Part shown: positions 45,746 through 55,262 of the stretch, one piece after another
Layout of the letters: every line of letters starts with the position of its first letter
Position numbering within the stretch: the stretch's first letter is position 1
Source: Nocardiopsis_C rhodophaea
GTDB taxonomy: Bacteria > Actinomycetota > Actinomycetes > Streptosporangiales > Streptosporangiaceae
Direction of reading: 5' to 3'
NCBI RefSeq assembly: GCF_039530945.1
Contig: NZ_BAAAPC010000012.1
Coordinates: 124,001-188,000 of the forward strand
DNA: 64,000 nt
Notes under the pieces: generated by a model
What the model saw: only the letters and a program-made list of their open reading frames with translations
What the model was told of the DNA's origin: nothing
Databases searched by the model: none
Translations under genes and position numbers: made by a program

Positions 45746-45965
45746 GTCGGCAGCGTTTCTCGGCCGACCCTAACCTGTCCGTTGGCTCTGTAGCGGATGA
45801 CGGAAATTCGGGTATGGCGTGACCGACCCACGCCCTCCGCAACGACCGCTGCCCCCGACGCGACGTGTTTCCGGCACGGATGAGCAACGCCTATCGGGCC
45901 CGGCCCGAACCGGCCATAATCGGGGCGTGCCAAGACTCGTGGAATCTTCTGTGCCGTCCGGGCGG

Positions 45966-46499
45966 ATGGCGGGGCGCGTGCAGCCGACCATCCCCACGTC
46001 CGGCGTTCTGCTCCGACCGTGGCGGCAGTCGGATCGATCGGCCGTCCTCGCCGGATACGCGGAGCCCGATATTCAACGCTGGCACTGCCGATCGATGACC
46101 GACGGCGAGGCGCGCGAGTGGATCGATTCCTGGGACGACCGGTGGCACCACGAGACCGGGGCGGGGTGGGCCATCGTCGACGGATCCGAGGTCGTCGGGC
46201 AGATCAACCTGCGGTGGTTCGACTTTCACGAGGGCCGCACCGAAGTGTCGTACTGGGTGCTCCCGGCCGCGCGCGGCCGCCGTGTCGCCTCACGCGCCCT
46301 GTCCGCCCTCACCTCGTGGTCGTTCACCGTCCTCGGGCTTCACCGCGTCGAACTCGAACACTCGACCAAGAATCCGGCTTCCTGCCGGGTCGCCCAACGC
46401 GCCGGTTTCGCCGCTGAGGGAACGAAGCGCGACGAGGTCCGCCATACCGACGGCTGGCACGACATGCACCTGCACGCCCGGCTCGATACCGACGCGTGA
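45966..46499 (+). CDS. GNAT acetyltransferase (RimJ/RimL type)
   Basis: 177 residues from ATG 45966; GTG 45927 is an alternative. GVLLRPWRQSDRSAVLAGYAEPD opens the fold, VSYWVLPAARGRRVASRAL carries the acetyl-CoA pyrophosphate loop (R-G-R-x-V/A), and VELEHSTKNPASCRVAQRAGF is the RimJ/L hallmark. It transfers acetyl groups to an amine of a protein or small molecule. The gene is solitary. Confidence 0.83.
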   Translation: MAGRVQPTIPTSGVLLRPWRQSDRSAVLAGYAEPDIQRWHCRSMTDGEAREWIDSWDDRWHHETGAGWAIVDGSEVVGQINLRWFDFHEGRTEVSYWVLPAARGRRVASRALSALTSWSFTVLGLHRVELEHSTKNPASCRVAQRAGFAAEGTKRDEVRHTDGWHDMHLHARLDTDA

Positions 46500-46560
46500 T
46501 CCCGCGGGATGCTGTGCGGGCCGCGGCATGCTGTGCGGGCGGCGGACGCCCGGGCACGCG

Positions 46561-47532
46561 TCACCGGCCGCGCGCGCCGAAACTCGCGATGGCGTCCAGG
46601 GCCGCGTCGCGCATCGCGGGGCTGCCGGTGTGGCCGGAGTCGTCGATGACGATCAGTTCGGCGCCGGGCCAGGCCTTGGACAACTCCCACGCCGTCGCCA
46701 ACGGGCCGCCCAGGTCGAGGCGGCCGTGGATCAGCACTGCCGGAATCCCGGCCAGCGTGTGGGCGTCCCGCAGAAGACATCCCTCATCGAGCCAGGCACC
46801 GTTGGCGAAGTAGTGGGCACAGATGCGCGCGAACGCCAGCAGCTCTGCGTCGGGCCGATCACTGTAGTGCCCCGGCCTCCCCAGCACCTCGTGAGCGATG
46901 ACGGCGTCTTCCCAGACACACCACGCCCGCGCCGCTGCGAGCCGGACCCCGTCGTTCACACCCGGGCCGTTCAGCAGCCGGTTGTACCCGGCCACGAGGT
47001 CACCGTTCCGATAGTCCTCCGGAAGCGCGTCGCGGAATGCCTCCCAGGGGCCGGGGAGGAAGCGTCCGGCACCGTGGTAGAGCCAGTCGATCTCCTCGCG
47101 CCGGGTCATGGTGACGCCGACGAGGACGATTTCGGAGACCCGCTCCGGGTAGCGCTCGGCATAGGCGAGGGTCAGCGTCGACCCCCAGGAACCGCCAAGG
47201 AGGAGCCAGCGCTCGATGCCCAGGTGCTCGCGGAGCAGTTCCATGTCGGCGATCAGGTGATCAGTGGTGTTGTGTTCCAGGCTGGCGGCCGGGTCGGAGG
47301 CGTGGGGGCGGCTGTCTCCGCACCCGCGCTGGTCGAACAGGACGATCCGGTACACGTCGGGGTCGAAGGCCTGGCGGCTGGTTCGGCGCCCGCCGCTGCC
47401 GGGGCCGCCGTGGACGAACAGGGCCGGCTTTCCGTCGGGGTTCTCGCTGGTCTCCCAGTAGATCCGGTTGCCATCACCGACATCCAGGAGGCCGCGAGCG
47501 TACGGTTCGATGGGTGGGAAGGGCGCAACCAC
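46561..47532 (-). CDS. pip: Proline iminopeptidase (peptidase family S33)
   Basis: 323 residues. The alpha/beta hydrolase motifs are complete: oxyanion loop FVHGGPGSGG, FDQRGCGDSRPH, nucleophile GGSWGSTLTLAYA, acid in IHGRLDLGGP and His in IDDSGHTGSP. ACVWEDAV-like WCVWEDAVIAH is also family-typical. It releases N-terminal proline from peptides in the cytosol. It lies 9 bp after the monooxygenase stop on the same strand, so it may be the third gene of that operon. Confidence 0.9.
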   Translation of the reverse strand: MVAPFPPIEPYARGLLDVGDGNRIYWETSENPDGKPALFVHGGPGSGGRRTSRQAFDPDVYRIVLFDQRGCGDSRPHASDPAASLEHNTTDHLIADMELLREHLGIERWLLLGGSWGSTLTLAYAERYPERVSEIVLVGVTMTRREEIDWLYHGAGRFLPGPWEAFRDALPEDYRNGDLVAGYNRLLNGPGVNDGVRLAAARAWCVWEDAVIAHEVLGRPGHYSDRPDAELLAFARICAHYFANGAWLDEGCLLRDAHTLAGIPAVLIHGRLDLGGPLATAWELSKAWPGAELIVIDDSGHTGSPAMRDAALDAIASFGARGR

Positions 47533-47541
47533 GGCTCAGCT

Positions 47542-48747
47542 TTACAGCGGCCGGCAGTCGCGGGTCAAGCCGGTGTGCCGCCGCACGACGGGAGTGGGCT
47601 TGCCGGAGATCGTGCTGCCGATGAGCCGGTCCACGCCGGGCAGGGCCGATAGCCGCAGGGCAGCGCGGCGGACGTGGAGCATTGCCCGGTTCTCGGGGAG
47701 GAACCAGTGGGCCGAGCGTCGGGCGGCCTGCTGGCGCTCCTCGGCCACCGGGCGCCACTCCTGTTCGTAGCGCTGGAGCGCCTCCTCGACGTCCGCCGCC
47801 GAGGCCAGGTGTTCGGCCAGCACGAATGCACCACCCATGGCCAGCGACGCGCCCTGCCCGGCCAGCAGCGACACGGCATTGGCGGCATCGCCGAGGAGGA
47901 CGGTGCGGCCCCGGCGCCAGCACGGCAGCACGCTCTGGGCGACCTGGTCGTAGAAGATCTCGTCGGAGGGCGGGCACAGCTGTAGGGCGCGAGGCACCAG
48001 CCACCCCAGCCCGGCGTAGGCGTCGCGGACGGCGGTACGCGCGTCCACCGGAAGCGTGGGGTCGGACGTGCGGTGCACCGCGAAGACGGCGACACGGCCG
48101 CCGCGCAGCCCGTAGAGGCCCATCTGCGCACCGATGCTGTCGGTGAGATGGAACCCGCCCTGGACAGCGGCGTGTACGTCGGGATCGGCGAATGTGAAGG
48201 CGGCGGTGTGGAAGCCCAGGTAGCGCAGGAAGTCGTCCTCGGGCCCGAAGACCTCGCGGCGCACGCGGGAGTGGATGCCGTCGGCACCGATGAGCAGGTC
48301 GGCGTCGAGGCTGCGGCCGTCGGCGAGGGTGACGCGCACACTGTGCGCCGCGTTGTCGGTGACATCGGTCAGGCGGGCGTTGTAGAGCACGTCGACACGC
48401 TCGGGAAGGGATTCGCGCAGCGCGAGTTCGAGGTCGGGGCGGAGGACGGAGATCAGGTCGCCGCCCAGGGCGTTGGCGAATCGGTGGAAGCCGAGGGAGG
48501 CGCGGACGCGTCCCGACTCGTCGACGAAGGACGCCTCGCTGATCGGGTAGCCGAGCTCGCGTAAGCGGGGAAGCAGCCCCATGGCCTCGGCGGCGTCGTA
48601 GCCGGGGCCGAAGAAGTCGATCATGTACCCCTGGCCGCGGGGACCGGGGAACTGCTCCAGCACGACCACGTCCCAGCCGTGCGCGTCGAGCCGGTTGGCC
48701 ACGGCCAGGCCGGCGATACCGGCCCCGCAGACGATCGCTTTCATCAC
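47542..48747 (-). CDS. FAD-dependent monooxygenase
   Basis: 401 residues. The Rossmann motif is VCGAGIAGLAVANRL. The family's second motif is LLIGADGIHSRVRREVF, and the third is GRTVLLGDAANAVSLLAGQGASLAMGGA. It is a PHBH-fold flavoprotein hydroxylase, probably on an aromatic or xenobiotic substrate. Its ATG overlaps the TetR stop by 4 bp, so TetR is co-transcribed upstream. Confidence 0.87.
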   Translation of the reverse strand: MMKAIVCGAGIAGLAVANRLDAHGWDVVVLEQFPGPRGQGYMIDFFGPGYDAAEAMGLLPRLRELGYPISEASFVDESGRVRASLGFHRFANALGGDLISVLRPDLELALRESLPERVDVLYNARLTDVTDNAAHSVRVTLADGRSLDADLLIGADGIHSRVRREVFGPEDDFLRYLGFHTAAFTFADPDVHAAVQGGFHLTDSIGAQMGLYGLRGGRVAVFAVHRTSDPTLPVDARTAVRDAYAGLGWLVPRALQLCPPSDEIFYDQVAQSVLPCWRRGRTVLLGDAANAVSLLAGQGASLAMGGAFVLAEHLASAADVEEALQRYEQEWRPVAEERQQAARRSAHWFLPENRAMLHVRRAALRLSALPGVDRLIGSTISGKPTPVVRRHTGLTRDCRPL

Positions 48748-49358
48748 CGATCTCCTTGTCGTTGTTCTTCGTGTCCGTCGGTCCTGTCGCTGACGGGGGT
48801 GGGGGCGAGGAGCCGACGGAGCATGGGCTCGACGACGCCGGACGTGAGGCCGGGGTCGAGCGCGCGGTGCAGCATGACCCCGTCGAGGGCGGCGCCGAGC
48901 ACCCGCGCGGTCTCTTCGGGGGCCTCGACACCGGCGGTGGCGAGCCAGGCGGTCAGGCGCGACCGGAAGAGTTCCAGCACGCCGGAGATGGCGCGGCGCA
49001 GCTCCTCGTCGCGGGTGGAGGCGAGGTAGGCCTCGATGAACAGCCGGGACATGGGGTCGTCGCCGGAGAAGCGGTCCAGATCGCGGATGATGAGCGCGAG
49101 CCCCTCCTCGGCGTCGGCGGCGGTCTCCAGGCGTGCGGTGGCCCCCTCGGCGACCGCGCTCATCATCTGCGCCGCCGCCTCGATGCGGAGGGCCTGGAGC
49201 GAGGCGAAGTGGTAGTGCACCAGCCCGGGCCCGACCCCGGCGCGCTCAGCGAGCGTGCGGGTACTCACCGCCGACCACCCGCGCTCGCCGATCAGCTCAG
49301 CGGCTGCCGTGATCAAGCGCCGCCTGACCTGCCTCCCTCGTTCTGCCGTCGTTGGCAC
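48744..49358 (-). CDS. TetR-family regulator
   Basis: 204 residues from GTG 49358, which has AAGGAG upstream; the frame open to 49427 lacks a ribosome site. HTH: RRRLITAAAELIGERGWSAVSTRTLAERAGVGPGLVHYHFAS (residues about 9-50). The C-terminal half is a helical ligand domain. The stop overlaps the monooxygenase start (ATGA), so the pair forms a self-regulated operon, probably induced by the enzyme's substrate. Confidence 0.86.
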   Translation of the reverse strand: MPTTAERGRQVRRRLITAAAELIGERGWSAVSTRTLAERAGVGPGLVHYHFASLQALRIEAAAQMMSAVAEGATARLETAADAEEGLALIIRDLDRFSGDDPMSRLFIEAYLASTRDEELRRAISGVLELFRSRLTAWLATAGVEAPEETARVLGAALDGVMLHRALDPGLTSGVVEPMLRRLLAPTPVSDRTDGHEEQRQGDR

Positions 49359-49993
49359 GAGCGTCTCCTTGGTCAAACGTACTGTGCGAACGCATTGGTC
49401 GATCGCCCAATTTCGAGCATGACACACCCAGGGCTGTTGGTATAGAGAGAAGAAGGGGAGATGACGACCCCGCCTGCCCCATGAACGGACCGTGGATGTC
49501 GTCCCGAGAACCGCCGGCCTGAACAGATCAGGTCATGTACCGCTAGCGCCGCCACACGTGGCACGACCCCCTGTTCACCCCGAAGCGATCACGGGCACGA
49601 GACAAGCCCCACCAGCCGCAGACAGCCCGTCGTATTCACGAGCGCGGTGGCGGTGTAGCGCTGGTCGAAGCGTCCCCCCGTTCGACGAGCCCAGCCCTCC
49701 GCAACCTCCGCCGCCCTGTCGGGTCTGCAATCGCAGGCCCGTACTCACTCCCTACCGGACGGAGCCTTCCGGGCAGTTCACGGATAGTCGGAGGGTCGGC
49801 CCGCCGACGTGATACCTGTCCCACTCCCTCGGGGCAGGAGAGGAAAGGCAACCGTGACCTCTAACCGAGGATTGATCCGGCAGCGATGCGATGGACCCCC
49901 GTGCCTGGAACTACATCGCCCTGCCTGGCGTCGCCAGGCAGGGCGATCAGCAGGCGTCTGCAGCCCACGCCGGGACCTCGGGTGCCGCTCGGC
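49359..49993. other. Intergenic region between tetR and the lipoprotein gene
   Basis: 634 bp without a supported gene. It contains the large palindrome at 49915-49947 and the tetR promoter near its left end. Confidence 0.3.
49915..49947 (-). terminator. 16-bp perfect hairpin after the lipoprotein gene
   Basis: ATCGCCCTGCCTGGCG and CGCCAGGCAGGGCGAT flank a single T, a 33-base near-perfect palindrome 47 bp beyond the stop of the 49994 gene. No T-tract follows. Confidence 0.65.
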
Positions 49994-50899
49994 TCAGCCC
50001 GTACTGTCGAGGCTTTCCTGAATGGTGCCCGTATTGTTCTCTGGCGGCAGAGTGATCTCTACTTCGGCGCCCCAGTTGCTGTAATGCACGGTGCTCGTCG
50101 CCTTCTCACCGTCAGGGGTGACCAGCTCAACGGTGAACTCGTCGGGCAGCCCCTTGTCAGAGACGGTCAGTTCCCAACTCACCTCGTCCAACCCGGCCTT
50201 GACCGCCCGCTTGAAATTGTCGTGGCCAGCATCGGCCAGGTCGGTGGTGGACGTCGTCCCTTTGTAGCGCGTGACGGGCTCGCCGTCCTCGGACTTCGCG
50301 CTTTCCGGGTCCTCGCTCAGCTCTCCCAACCGCACCACATCGAGGCTGGACTCGCCGGAGGCCTGATCGAGCGAGTCGTTCGTCTCCCGCAGCATGACCC
50401 GGAAGATCTCCGCGAACGGCCCGATCTCGTCCTCGAGCTTGTCCACCTCCTTGCGGGAGATCTTCATCCACTCCTTGTCCTTCAGGAGCGGTTCCTCTTC
50501 GAGCTTCGTGTACATGACCTTGTCCATGACGACGATGTGCGCGGTGCTCGGGCGGTCCTCGCTGTTGTCCACGACCTTCATCCGCGCCGCAGGAGGATCG
50601 GTGAGCAGGAGCGTCATGCTGACGTCCTCGATCGACGCGGCGTCCTCGCCCTCGGGTTCCTCCGGGTCGACGGTCATCGCGACCTCGACCGAGAGTGCTT
50701 CCTGCATCCGTTTTGAGACAGCTTCGGCAAGCTTGTCCGGGGAGTCGGGAAGGTCGATCTTCTCCATCTCCGCCGCCGGGACGGGAGAGGGGGCGGCTTC
50801 CTTCTTGTCCTTCTCTTCGTCAGAGCCTCCGCCCTGACAGGCGGTCATGAGCAGCACGGACGCGAGCACGAGGGAGCTGTGTGCGAGGAGGCGTTTCAT
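49994..50899 (-). CDS. LppX/LprG-like lipoprotein
   Basis: 301 residues. The signal peptide ends in LLMTACQG (Cys 21), followed by a Glu/Lys/Pro linker. The mature part shows alternating strands (VAMTVDPEEPEG, VSMTLLLTDPPAARMKV, TAHIVVMDKVMYTKLEEEP, WMKISRKEVDKLEDEI, EFTVELVTPDGEKATSTVHYSNWG). This is the half-barrel pattern of actinomycete LppX_LprAFG-type lipoproteins that carry lipids. I infer the family from pattern, not close identity. Confidence 0.68.
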   Translation of the reverse strand: MKRLLAHSSLVLASVLLMTACQGGGSDEEKDKKEAAPSPVPAAEMEKIDLPDSPDKLAEAVSKRMQEALSVEVAMTVDPEEPEGEDAASIEDVSMTLLLTDPPAARMKVVDNSEDRPSTAHIVVMDKVMYTKLEEEPLLKDKEWMKISRKEVDKLEDEIGPFAEIFRVMLRETNDSLDQASGESSLDVVRLGELSEDPESAKSEDGEPVTRYKGTTSTTDLADAGHDNFKRAVKAGLDEVSWELTVSDKGLPDEFTVELVTPDGEKATSTVHYSNWGAEVEITLPPENNTGTIQESLDSTG

Positions 50900-51104
50900 A
50901 GTGCCCGGAGCCTACCGAGTCCGCGCATAAGGACGGAACACGGATAACGGCTTTTTCGAGCGGTCCGCGGCTTTCCTGGTGGGACCCGTGTCCGGGGCGT
51001 GTGTAGCCGAACATAGTCTCAACCCTCAGGTCTGCGATAATCCCGAAGCCGAGGTGCGATGGCCCTTCCGTCTCCCTACCCCCTGCCCTGCCCCCGAAGG
51101 ACCG

Positions 51105-51920
51105 GTGAGCACGACGATGAAGAAACGATCGATCGCGGCACTGGCGATGGCCCTGCCACTCATGGTGTCCACCAGCTGCGTGAGCGATCCCGAGGACTCC
51201 CCCTCTGACGGTAACGGAGCCGATTCCGTCGCCAACAATGACGGAAAGGATCCGGCGGCGAGCGCTGACCGGGGTGATCGGGGCGGCCCCAAGGACGCAG
51301 AGATCGATGGAAAGCCGATTCTGGAGATCGGTGGGGTCAAGACCGAGGCGACAAACAGCGACACCGTCGAGCTGTTCACCCGCCCACCACTGTCCGAACA
51401 GGCGGGGGAGTCGGGAAACACCGAAAAGCCAGGCGAGATCTCCCTCGACTGGACGTCACGGCTGCGTCTCACCTTCACATCGGCCACTCGCGAAGGTGAC
51501 GACGTCACGTTCCACGGCACCGCGTCCTACCAGCACGACGATGGAGCCTACGTCATCCACAGTCGGGACTTCACCGTGCTGGTCCCCGAAGAGCAAGCGA
51601 AGGGCGCTGGCGACGCCGAATTCGAGGACGGCTTCCGGGCTTTCAACGCGAGGGAATCGAAAGCACTGGTCACACTCACGCAGGACAAACCCGAGCAGCA
51701 GTTCGGCGTGACTATCGCCGATCTCCCCGAGGAGGACAACTCCACCCGACTCGCCAACGGTCTGTCGGGCCGGTACTTCCAGTACGAGACCCCCGAGGTC
51801 ATTTGGGGACACGAACTCAGTCCTCCCCAGGACTTCACGCCTGGGCGGCTCTGCTACAGCGAGAACGACACCTGGCACGACGTCGAGCTTTTCGAGTACA
51901 CCGACATCCCCTGCGGGTGA
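51105..51920 (+). CDS. Hypothetical lipoprotein upstream of the prepilin-like gene
   Basis: 271 residues from GTG 51105 (GAAGG upstream); ATG 51117 is an alternative. The signal peptide ends in MVSTSCVSD (lipobox STSC). A disordered Asp/Gly/Ser-rich linker (to about residue 75) precedes a beta-rich domain with DWTSRLRLTFTSATREGDDVTF and a final Cys pair (RLCYSEND... DIPCG). No family recognised. The prepilin-like gene at 52104 follows in the same direction after 183 bp. Confidence 0.6.
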   Translation: MSTTMKKRSIAALAMALPLMVSTSCVSDPEDSPSDGNGADSVANNDGKDPAASADRGDRGGPKDAEIDGKPILEIGGVKTEATNSDTVELFTRPPLSEQAGESGNTEKPGEISLDWTSRLRLTFTSATREGDDVTFHGTASYQHDDGAYVIHSRDFTVLVPEEQAKGAGDAEFEDGFRAFNARESKALVTLTQDKPEQQFGVTIADLPEEDNSTRLANGLSGRYFQYETPEVIWGHELSPPQDFTPGRLCYSENDTWHDVELFEYTDIPCG

Positions 51921-52103
51921 CCGGCACGGAACGCGCGGCTGGCTAATGGCCCCGCTGAGGCCGCACGTTGGGTCCGAACCTTGGGCCCCGGATTGGGTAC
52001 GGGGGCTCTGTCATGCCCGGGGCGGCCGTCCGTACGCTCCGACAATGCCCCAACTCACAGCATTCCGGTCCCACCGGTCGCCCCATGATGTGGGAGCGGT
52101 CTG

Positions 52104-53633
52104 ATGCTAGGAGTCAGACGACTTCCTGATCCCACCGGACATGCTCGCAGGCTTGCTCACGGCCGTGATCGCGGTGCGTCGTTCACCGAGTACGCGGCTG
52201 TCACCCTGTGCGTCGCCGTCATCGCCGGCGCGGTTCTCATCGCCGTACCGGGCGGTGTGGGCGATGTGTTCCGCGACGCCCTGTGCCGCCTCGGCGCCCT
52301 CGTCAGCGACGGCGAATGCGACACGTCGGCTCCACAGGCCGACGACGAACCCACCTACGACTACACCCCTACCTACTGTGTCCGCGACGGCAGCAAGAAG
52401 ACCTACGGCTATTCCCTCGACATCGGCTTCCTTACGTTCGGCCAGGAGTACAGCTACGCGAAAGAGGTCCTGTCGAACGGCAAGATGATCGTCACCTTCG
52501 TTCCCTCAGCGGAGGTCGGCGTCGCGGGCGGCGTGGGTTGGGACTTCGGCAAGGAGAACGCCGCGCACACGGAGGCGGGACTCGACGGGAGTGCGAGCGC
52601 CCACCTCGCCTCCGGCATGACCTACATCTTCGACAGCGAAGAAGAGTTCGAGAAGTTCGAGGAGGAGGTCAACGCGGCCATCGCCGAAGAGCAGTCCCGC
52701 ATGATGAACCCCGAGGGTGAGGCGGGCAAGGCCATTGCCGAGTGGCTGGGATTCTACGAGCGCCCCAAGATCACCGTTGAACCCGCTGTGCGCACTGGAA
52801 CCATCGAGATCGAGGCCAACGGCGACGCCAGTGTCGGGGCCTGGATCAGCCGAGCGGACAGTGGTGGTGACGCCTGGGACATGAACCTGGGAGCTCAGGG
52901 CAGCGTCACGATCAGTGGAAAGTACGACCACTCCACCTGGTACTCGGACCCGAAGAACATCCAGACCTCGGAGACATACGGCTGGACCGCGACCGGCAAC
53001 ATCGGCGCCACGGCGCTGGCCGCACACGCCGACGGCGAACTGAGCTGGAGTGGCGGCACCCGCGTGATGCGCAACGAAGACGGGTCTCTCGCCAGTATCC
53101 GCTACATGACCAACGCCGAAGGCTCGTTCAACATCGGAGTGGACAAGAAGACAGGTACGGGTTCGAACAACGGCGGGATCGACGCTGGCAAGAAGCAGAC
53201 GAAGAGCGTTACCCAGATGGTGGAGCTGGACTTCGACACCCCCGAGGAACAGGCGGCCGGAGAGGCCCTGCTCAAGGAGCGCGGCCTGCTCCCGCCGACC
53301 TACGTGGCGAACGCGATGGCCGACCAGCTCGGCGAAGAGGACTACGGGGGCGACATCGCCACGCAGCCGGACGGTGACGCCCCGGATTGGGAGCACCTCT
53401 TCTACAAGAAGGGCCGGGCCTGGCAGAACGCCTCCGATGTTGAGACGGACCAGATGGAGTTCAGCGCCAAGGTCAAGTTGGGCCTGCAGTTCGGCGCGAG
53501 CACGAGTTGGGCGATGGAGGAGCGGCACACGACCGACGCGCTGATGCTCGACGGTCCGGACAACGGAGCTCGACGGTTCATTGACTACGCCGACTGCGTT
53601 TCGGACAAGGCGGAGAGAAAGAACGACGGGTGA
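52104..53633 (+). CDS. Large protein with Flp/TadE-type prepilin N-terminus
   Basis: 509 residues. Residues about 23-50 read RGASFTEYAAVTLCVAVIAG, a prepilin peptidase site (G before ASFTE, Glu at +5) and hydrophobic helix as in Flp or TadE pseudopilins. After a short Cys-containing segment (ALCRLGALVSDGECD) comes a 420-residue soluble domain with no family that I know: FLTFGQEYSYAKEVL, EFEKFEEEVNAAIAEEQ, and beta-rich stretches (GQGSVTISGKYDHSTWY-like). No tad ATPase or peptidase gene is nearby. It is probably an exported, membrane-anchored surface protein. Confidence 0.65.
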   Translation: MLGVRRLPDPTGHARRLAHGRDRGASFTEYAAVTLCVAVIAGAVLIAVPGGVGDVFRDALCRLGALVSDGECDTSAPQADDEPTYDYTPTYCVRDGSKKTYGYSLDIGFLTFGQEYSYAKEVLSNGKMIVTFVPSAEVGVAGGVGWDFGKENAAHTEAGLDGSASAHLASGMTYIFDSEEEFEKFEEEVNAAIAEEQSRMMNPEGEAGKAIAEWLGFYERPKITVEPAVRTGTIEIEANGDASVGAWISRADSGGDAWDMNLGAQGSVTISGKYDHSTWYSDPKNIQTSETYGWTATGNIGATALAAHADGELSWSGGTRVMRNEDGSLASIRYMTNAEGSFNIGVDKKTGTGSNNGGIDAGKKQTKSVTQMVELDFDTPEEQAAGEALLKERGLLPPTYVANAMADQLGEEDYGGDIATQPDGDAPDWEHLFYKKGRAWQNASDVETDQMEFSAKVKLGLQFGASTSWAMEERHTTDALMLDGPDNGARRFIDYADCVSDKAERKNDG

Positions 53634-53733
53634 TGGCTGACCGCTCGCAGGCTCGCCGAGAATCGGCGTCGCTATCGGGAGTGGAAAGGCCATCGGAAAC
53701 CGGTCCGGAATCGGGAAGGGGAAAGGAACCGTG

Positions 53734-54132
53734 ATGAGAACCGTGCTCGCCTTGGTCGTTGCCGCCGTTGTCTGGCTCTTGGGGACAACGCTGCTGGCCA
53801 TCGGCGTGCCAGGCCTGGCCACAGTAGAGCAACTGGAAAGCACGTCTGGGCGCCTCGCCTGGTTCGCGCTCCCCCAGTTCGTGCTCATGTTCGCGATGGT
53901 GCTCCTCGCAGCGCTGACACTGGGGCGCGGCCAGCTGCGTTCCCTACTCGGAACGCTGGTGGTGCTCGCCCCGCCGGTCGTCGCCCTGCTGGCCGCGGCG
54001 GCAATCGGGGCTGCGGGTGACGTCCCCGGGATCGTCATCGTGGGCAAGTTCGTGTGCGGCGCATTGGGAGCCGGTGCCGCGTGCTGGCTAGCACTGCCCC
54101 CGAAGGAACCCGCTGTGTTCCCGCGCCCCTAA
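53734..54132 (+). CDS. Small four-helix membrane protein
   Basis: 132 residues from ATG 53734 (GTG 53731 also in frame) with AAAGGA upstream. Four hydrophobic helices: VLALVVAAVVWLLGTTLLAI, FALPQFVLMFAMVLLAALTL, LLGTLVVLAPPVVALLAAAA and FVCGALGAGAACWLAL. It lies 100 bp behind the prepilin-like gene and is probably co-transcribed. Unknown function; it may assist insertion or assembly of its neighbour. Confidence 0.65.
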   Translation: MRTVLALVVAAVVWLLGTTLLAIGVPGLATVEQLESTSGRLAWFALPQFVLMFAMVLLAALTLGRGQLRSLLGTLVVLAPPVVALLAAAAIGAAGDVPGIVIVGKFVCGALGAGAACWLALPPKEPAVFPRP

Positions 54133-54589
54133 AACCTCGCGCTCCATTCGGCCGTCTTCGCGACAAAGGGCCCCGGAAGAGCCTCACTTCATTGGAGGAC
54201 TGTGCGGACGACGGCCCGCATAGCCAAAACGTCGGTGAGGGGAAGGGACAGGCCCCGCAGACCGAGCCGGAGGAAGTACGGGTGGAGTGGCCGGCCCCGC
54301 CCAACGACCCGAATTCGGGGGACTTCGAAGCGATCTAGGACGAGATCGACGAAATCCGCGAGTACCTGGACCAGGGCTTCTGAAACTTCTGCCTTTGGGA
54401 CTGCCCGAGAGATCCCCGCCACATCATGGCCGAGATGCCCCCGGCGAGCTCAACGCCCTCTATTGGGCCCTGACGGGAGAGGAGATCAGGGAGCTCCTGC
54501 GGAAGAAGGGCGTCCGCGAGATCACGCTCGGCCAGGTAGATGTGCGGACCCTCCGCGACCTTCGGGAGGTCGCCCCCGACCAGCTTGGG
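54133..54589 (+). other. Degraded coding remnants next to an IS fragment
   Basis: No intact gene. One plus-strand frame gives PQTEPEEVRVEWPAPPNDP, then stops at TAG 54336-54338 and continues in frame as DEIDEIREYLDQGF to TGA 54381-54383. Another has TGEEIRELLRKKGVREITLG (about 54470-54530). Both look like fragments of real proteins cut by the neighbouring insertion. Confidence 0.4.
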
Positions 54590-55262
54590 TGGCGCCGTCG
54601 GCGTAGCATCCGGCGCGGTCCCGGCAGACGTACTCGACGCCGGGACGGTCGGTGAGCCAGGTGGGCAGGGCCTGGGCCGAGCGCTCGTCGAGCAGGTCGA
54701 TGAGGCGACGGGTGCCGACGTCGATGAGCAGGGTTCCGTACACGTGGCCTTTGAGCAGGGCGAAGTCATTGACCCCCAGGGCCTGAACGAGGCGGTCCTC
54801 GGGGTTGGGAACCGCGCGGATGAGGCGCAGCGGCGTCATCCGGCTGACCGGTACCGCCAGGCGGGAGGTGAGGTGGGAGCCCGCCCGGCTACCCAGCGCC
54901 AGGCCCATCCGGCACAGCGCCACAGCCAGGGCAGGGGTGCGGCGGGCATAGGGGGTGGTCAGACCCGGTACCTGCTCGGCGAAGATTTTGCGCTCGCAGG
55001 AGGGCTCGTCGCAGAAGAACCGGCGCACCTGCAGGGGGAGCAGCAGCTCCTGACCGCAGACGGGGGCGTGAGTCAGACGGCGGCCGTAGCGGCTGTGCAC
55101 CCGCCTCGACGGGATTGTGCAGAGGGGCAGGCGGCTGCGAGGGCCGTGGTCGCCACCGTGACCCGGATTGACAGGTCGCCGCGGAAGGCGTTGTCGATCC
55201 GTAGTGCGACCAGGTGTGGGAAGAGCAGGGCGAGTAGGGACGAGATCGACACCCCGCATCAT
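54590..55262 (-). pseudogene. ISL3-family transposase, truncated and frameshifted
   Basis: The frame ending at 54522 carries the ISL3 signatures SRRVHSRYGRRLTHAPV, RRFFCDEPSCERKIFAEQVPGL, LGVNDFALLKGHVYGTLLID and GVEYVCRDRAGCYADGA. Similarity stops abruptly near 54590, before the rest of the DDE domain. Upstream, the matching start FPHLVALRIDNAFRG lies in another frame, so one base has been gained or lost near 55107-55115. About half of a normal transposase is left. Terminal inverted repeats were not identified. Confidence 0.72.

Noticed and set aside
51854..52045. Small minus-strand frame in the gap before the prepilin-like gene
   Set aside because: Low-complexity, no ribosome site, overlaps the end of the lipoprotein gene.
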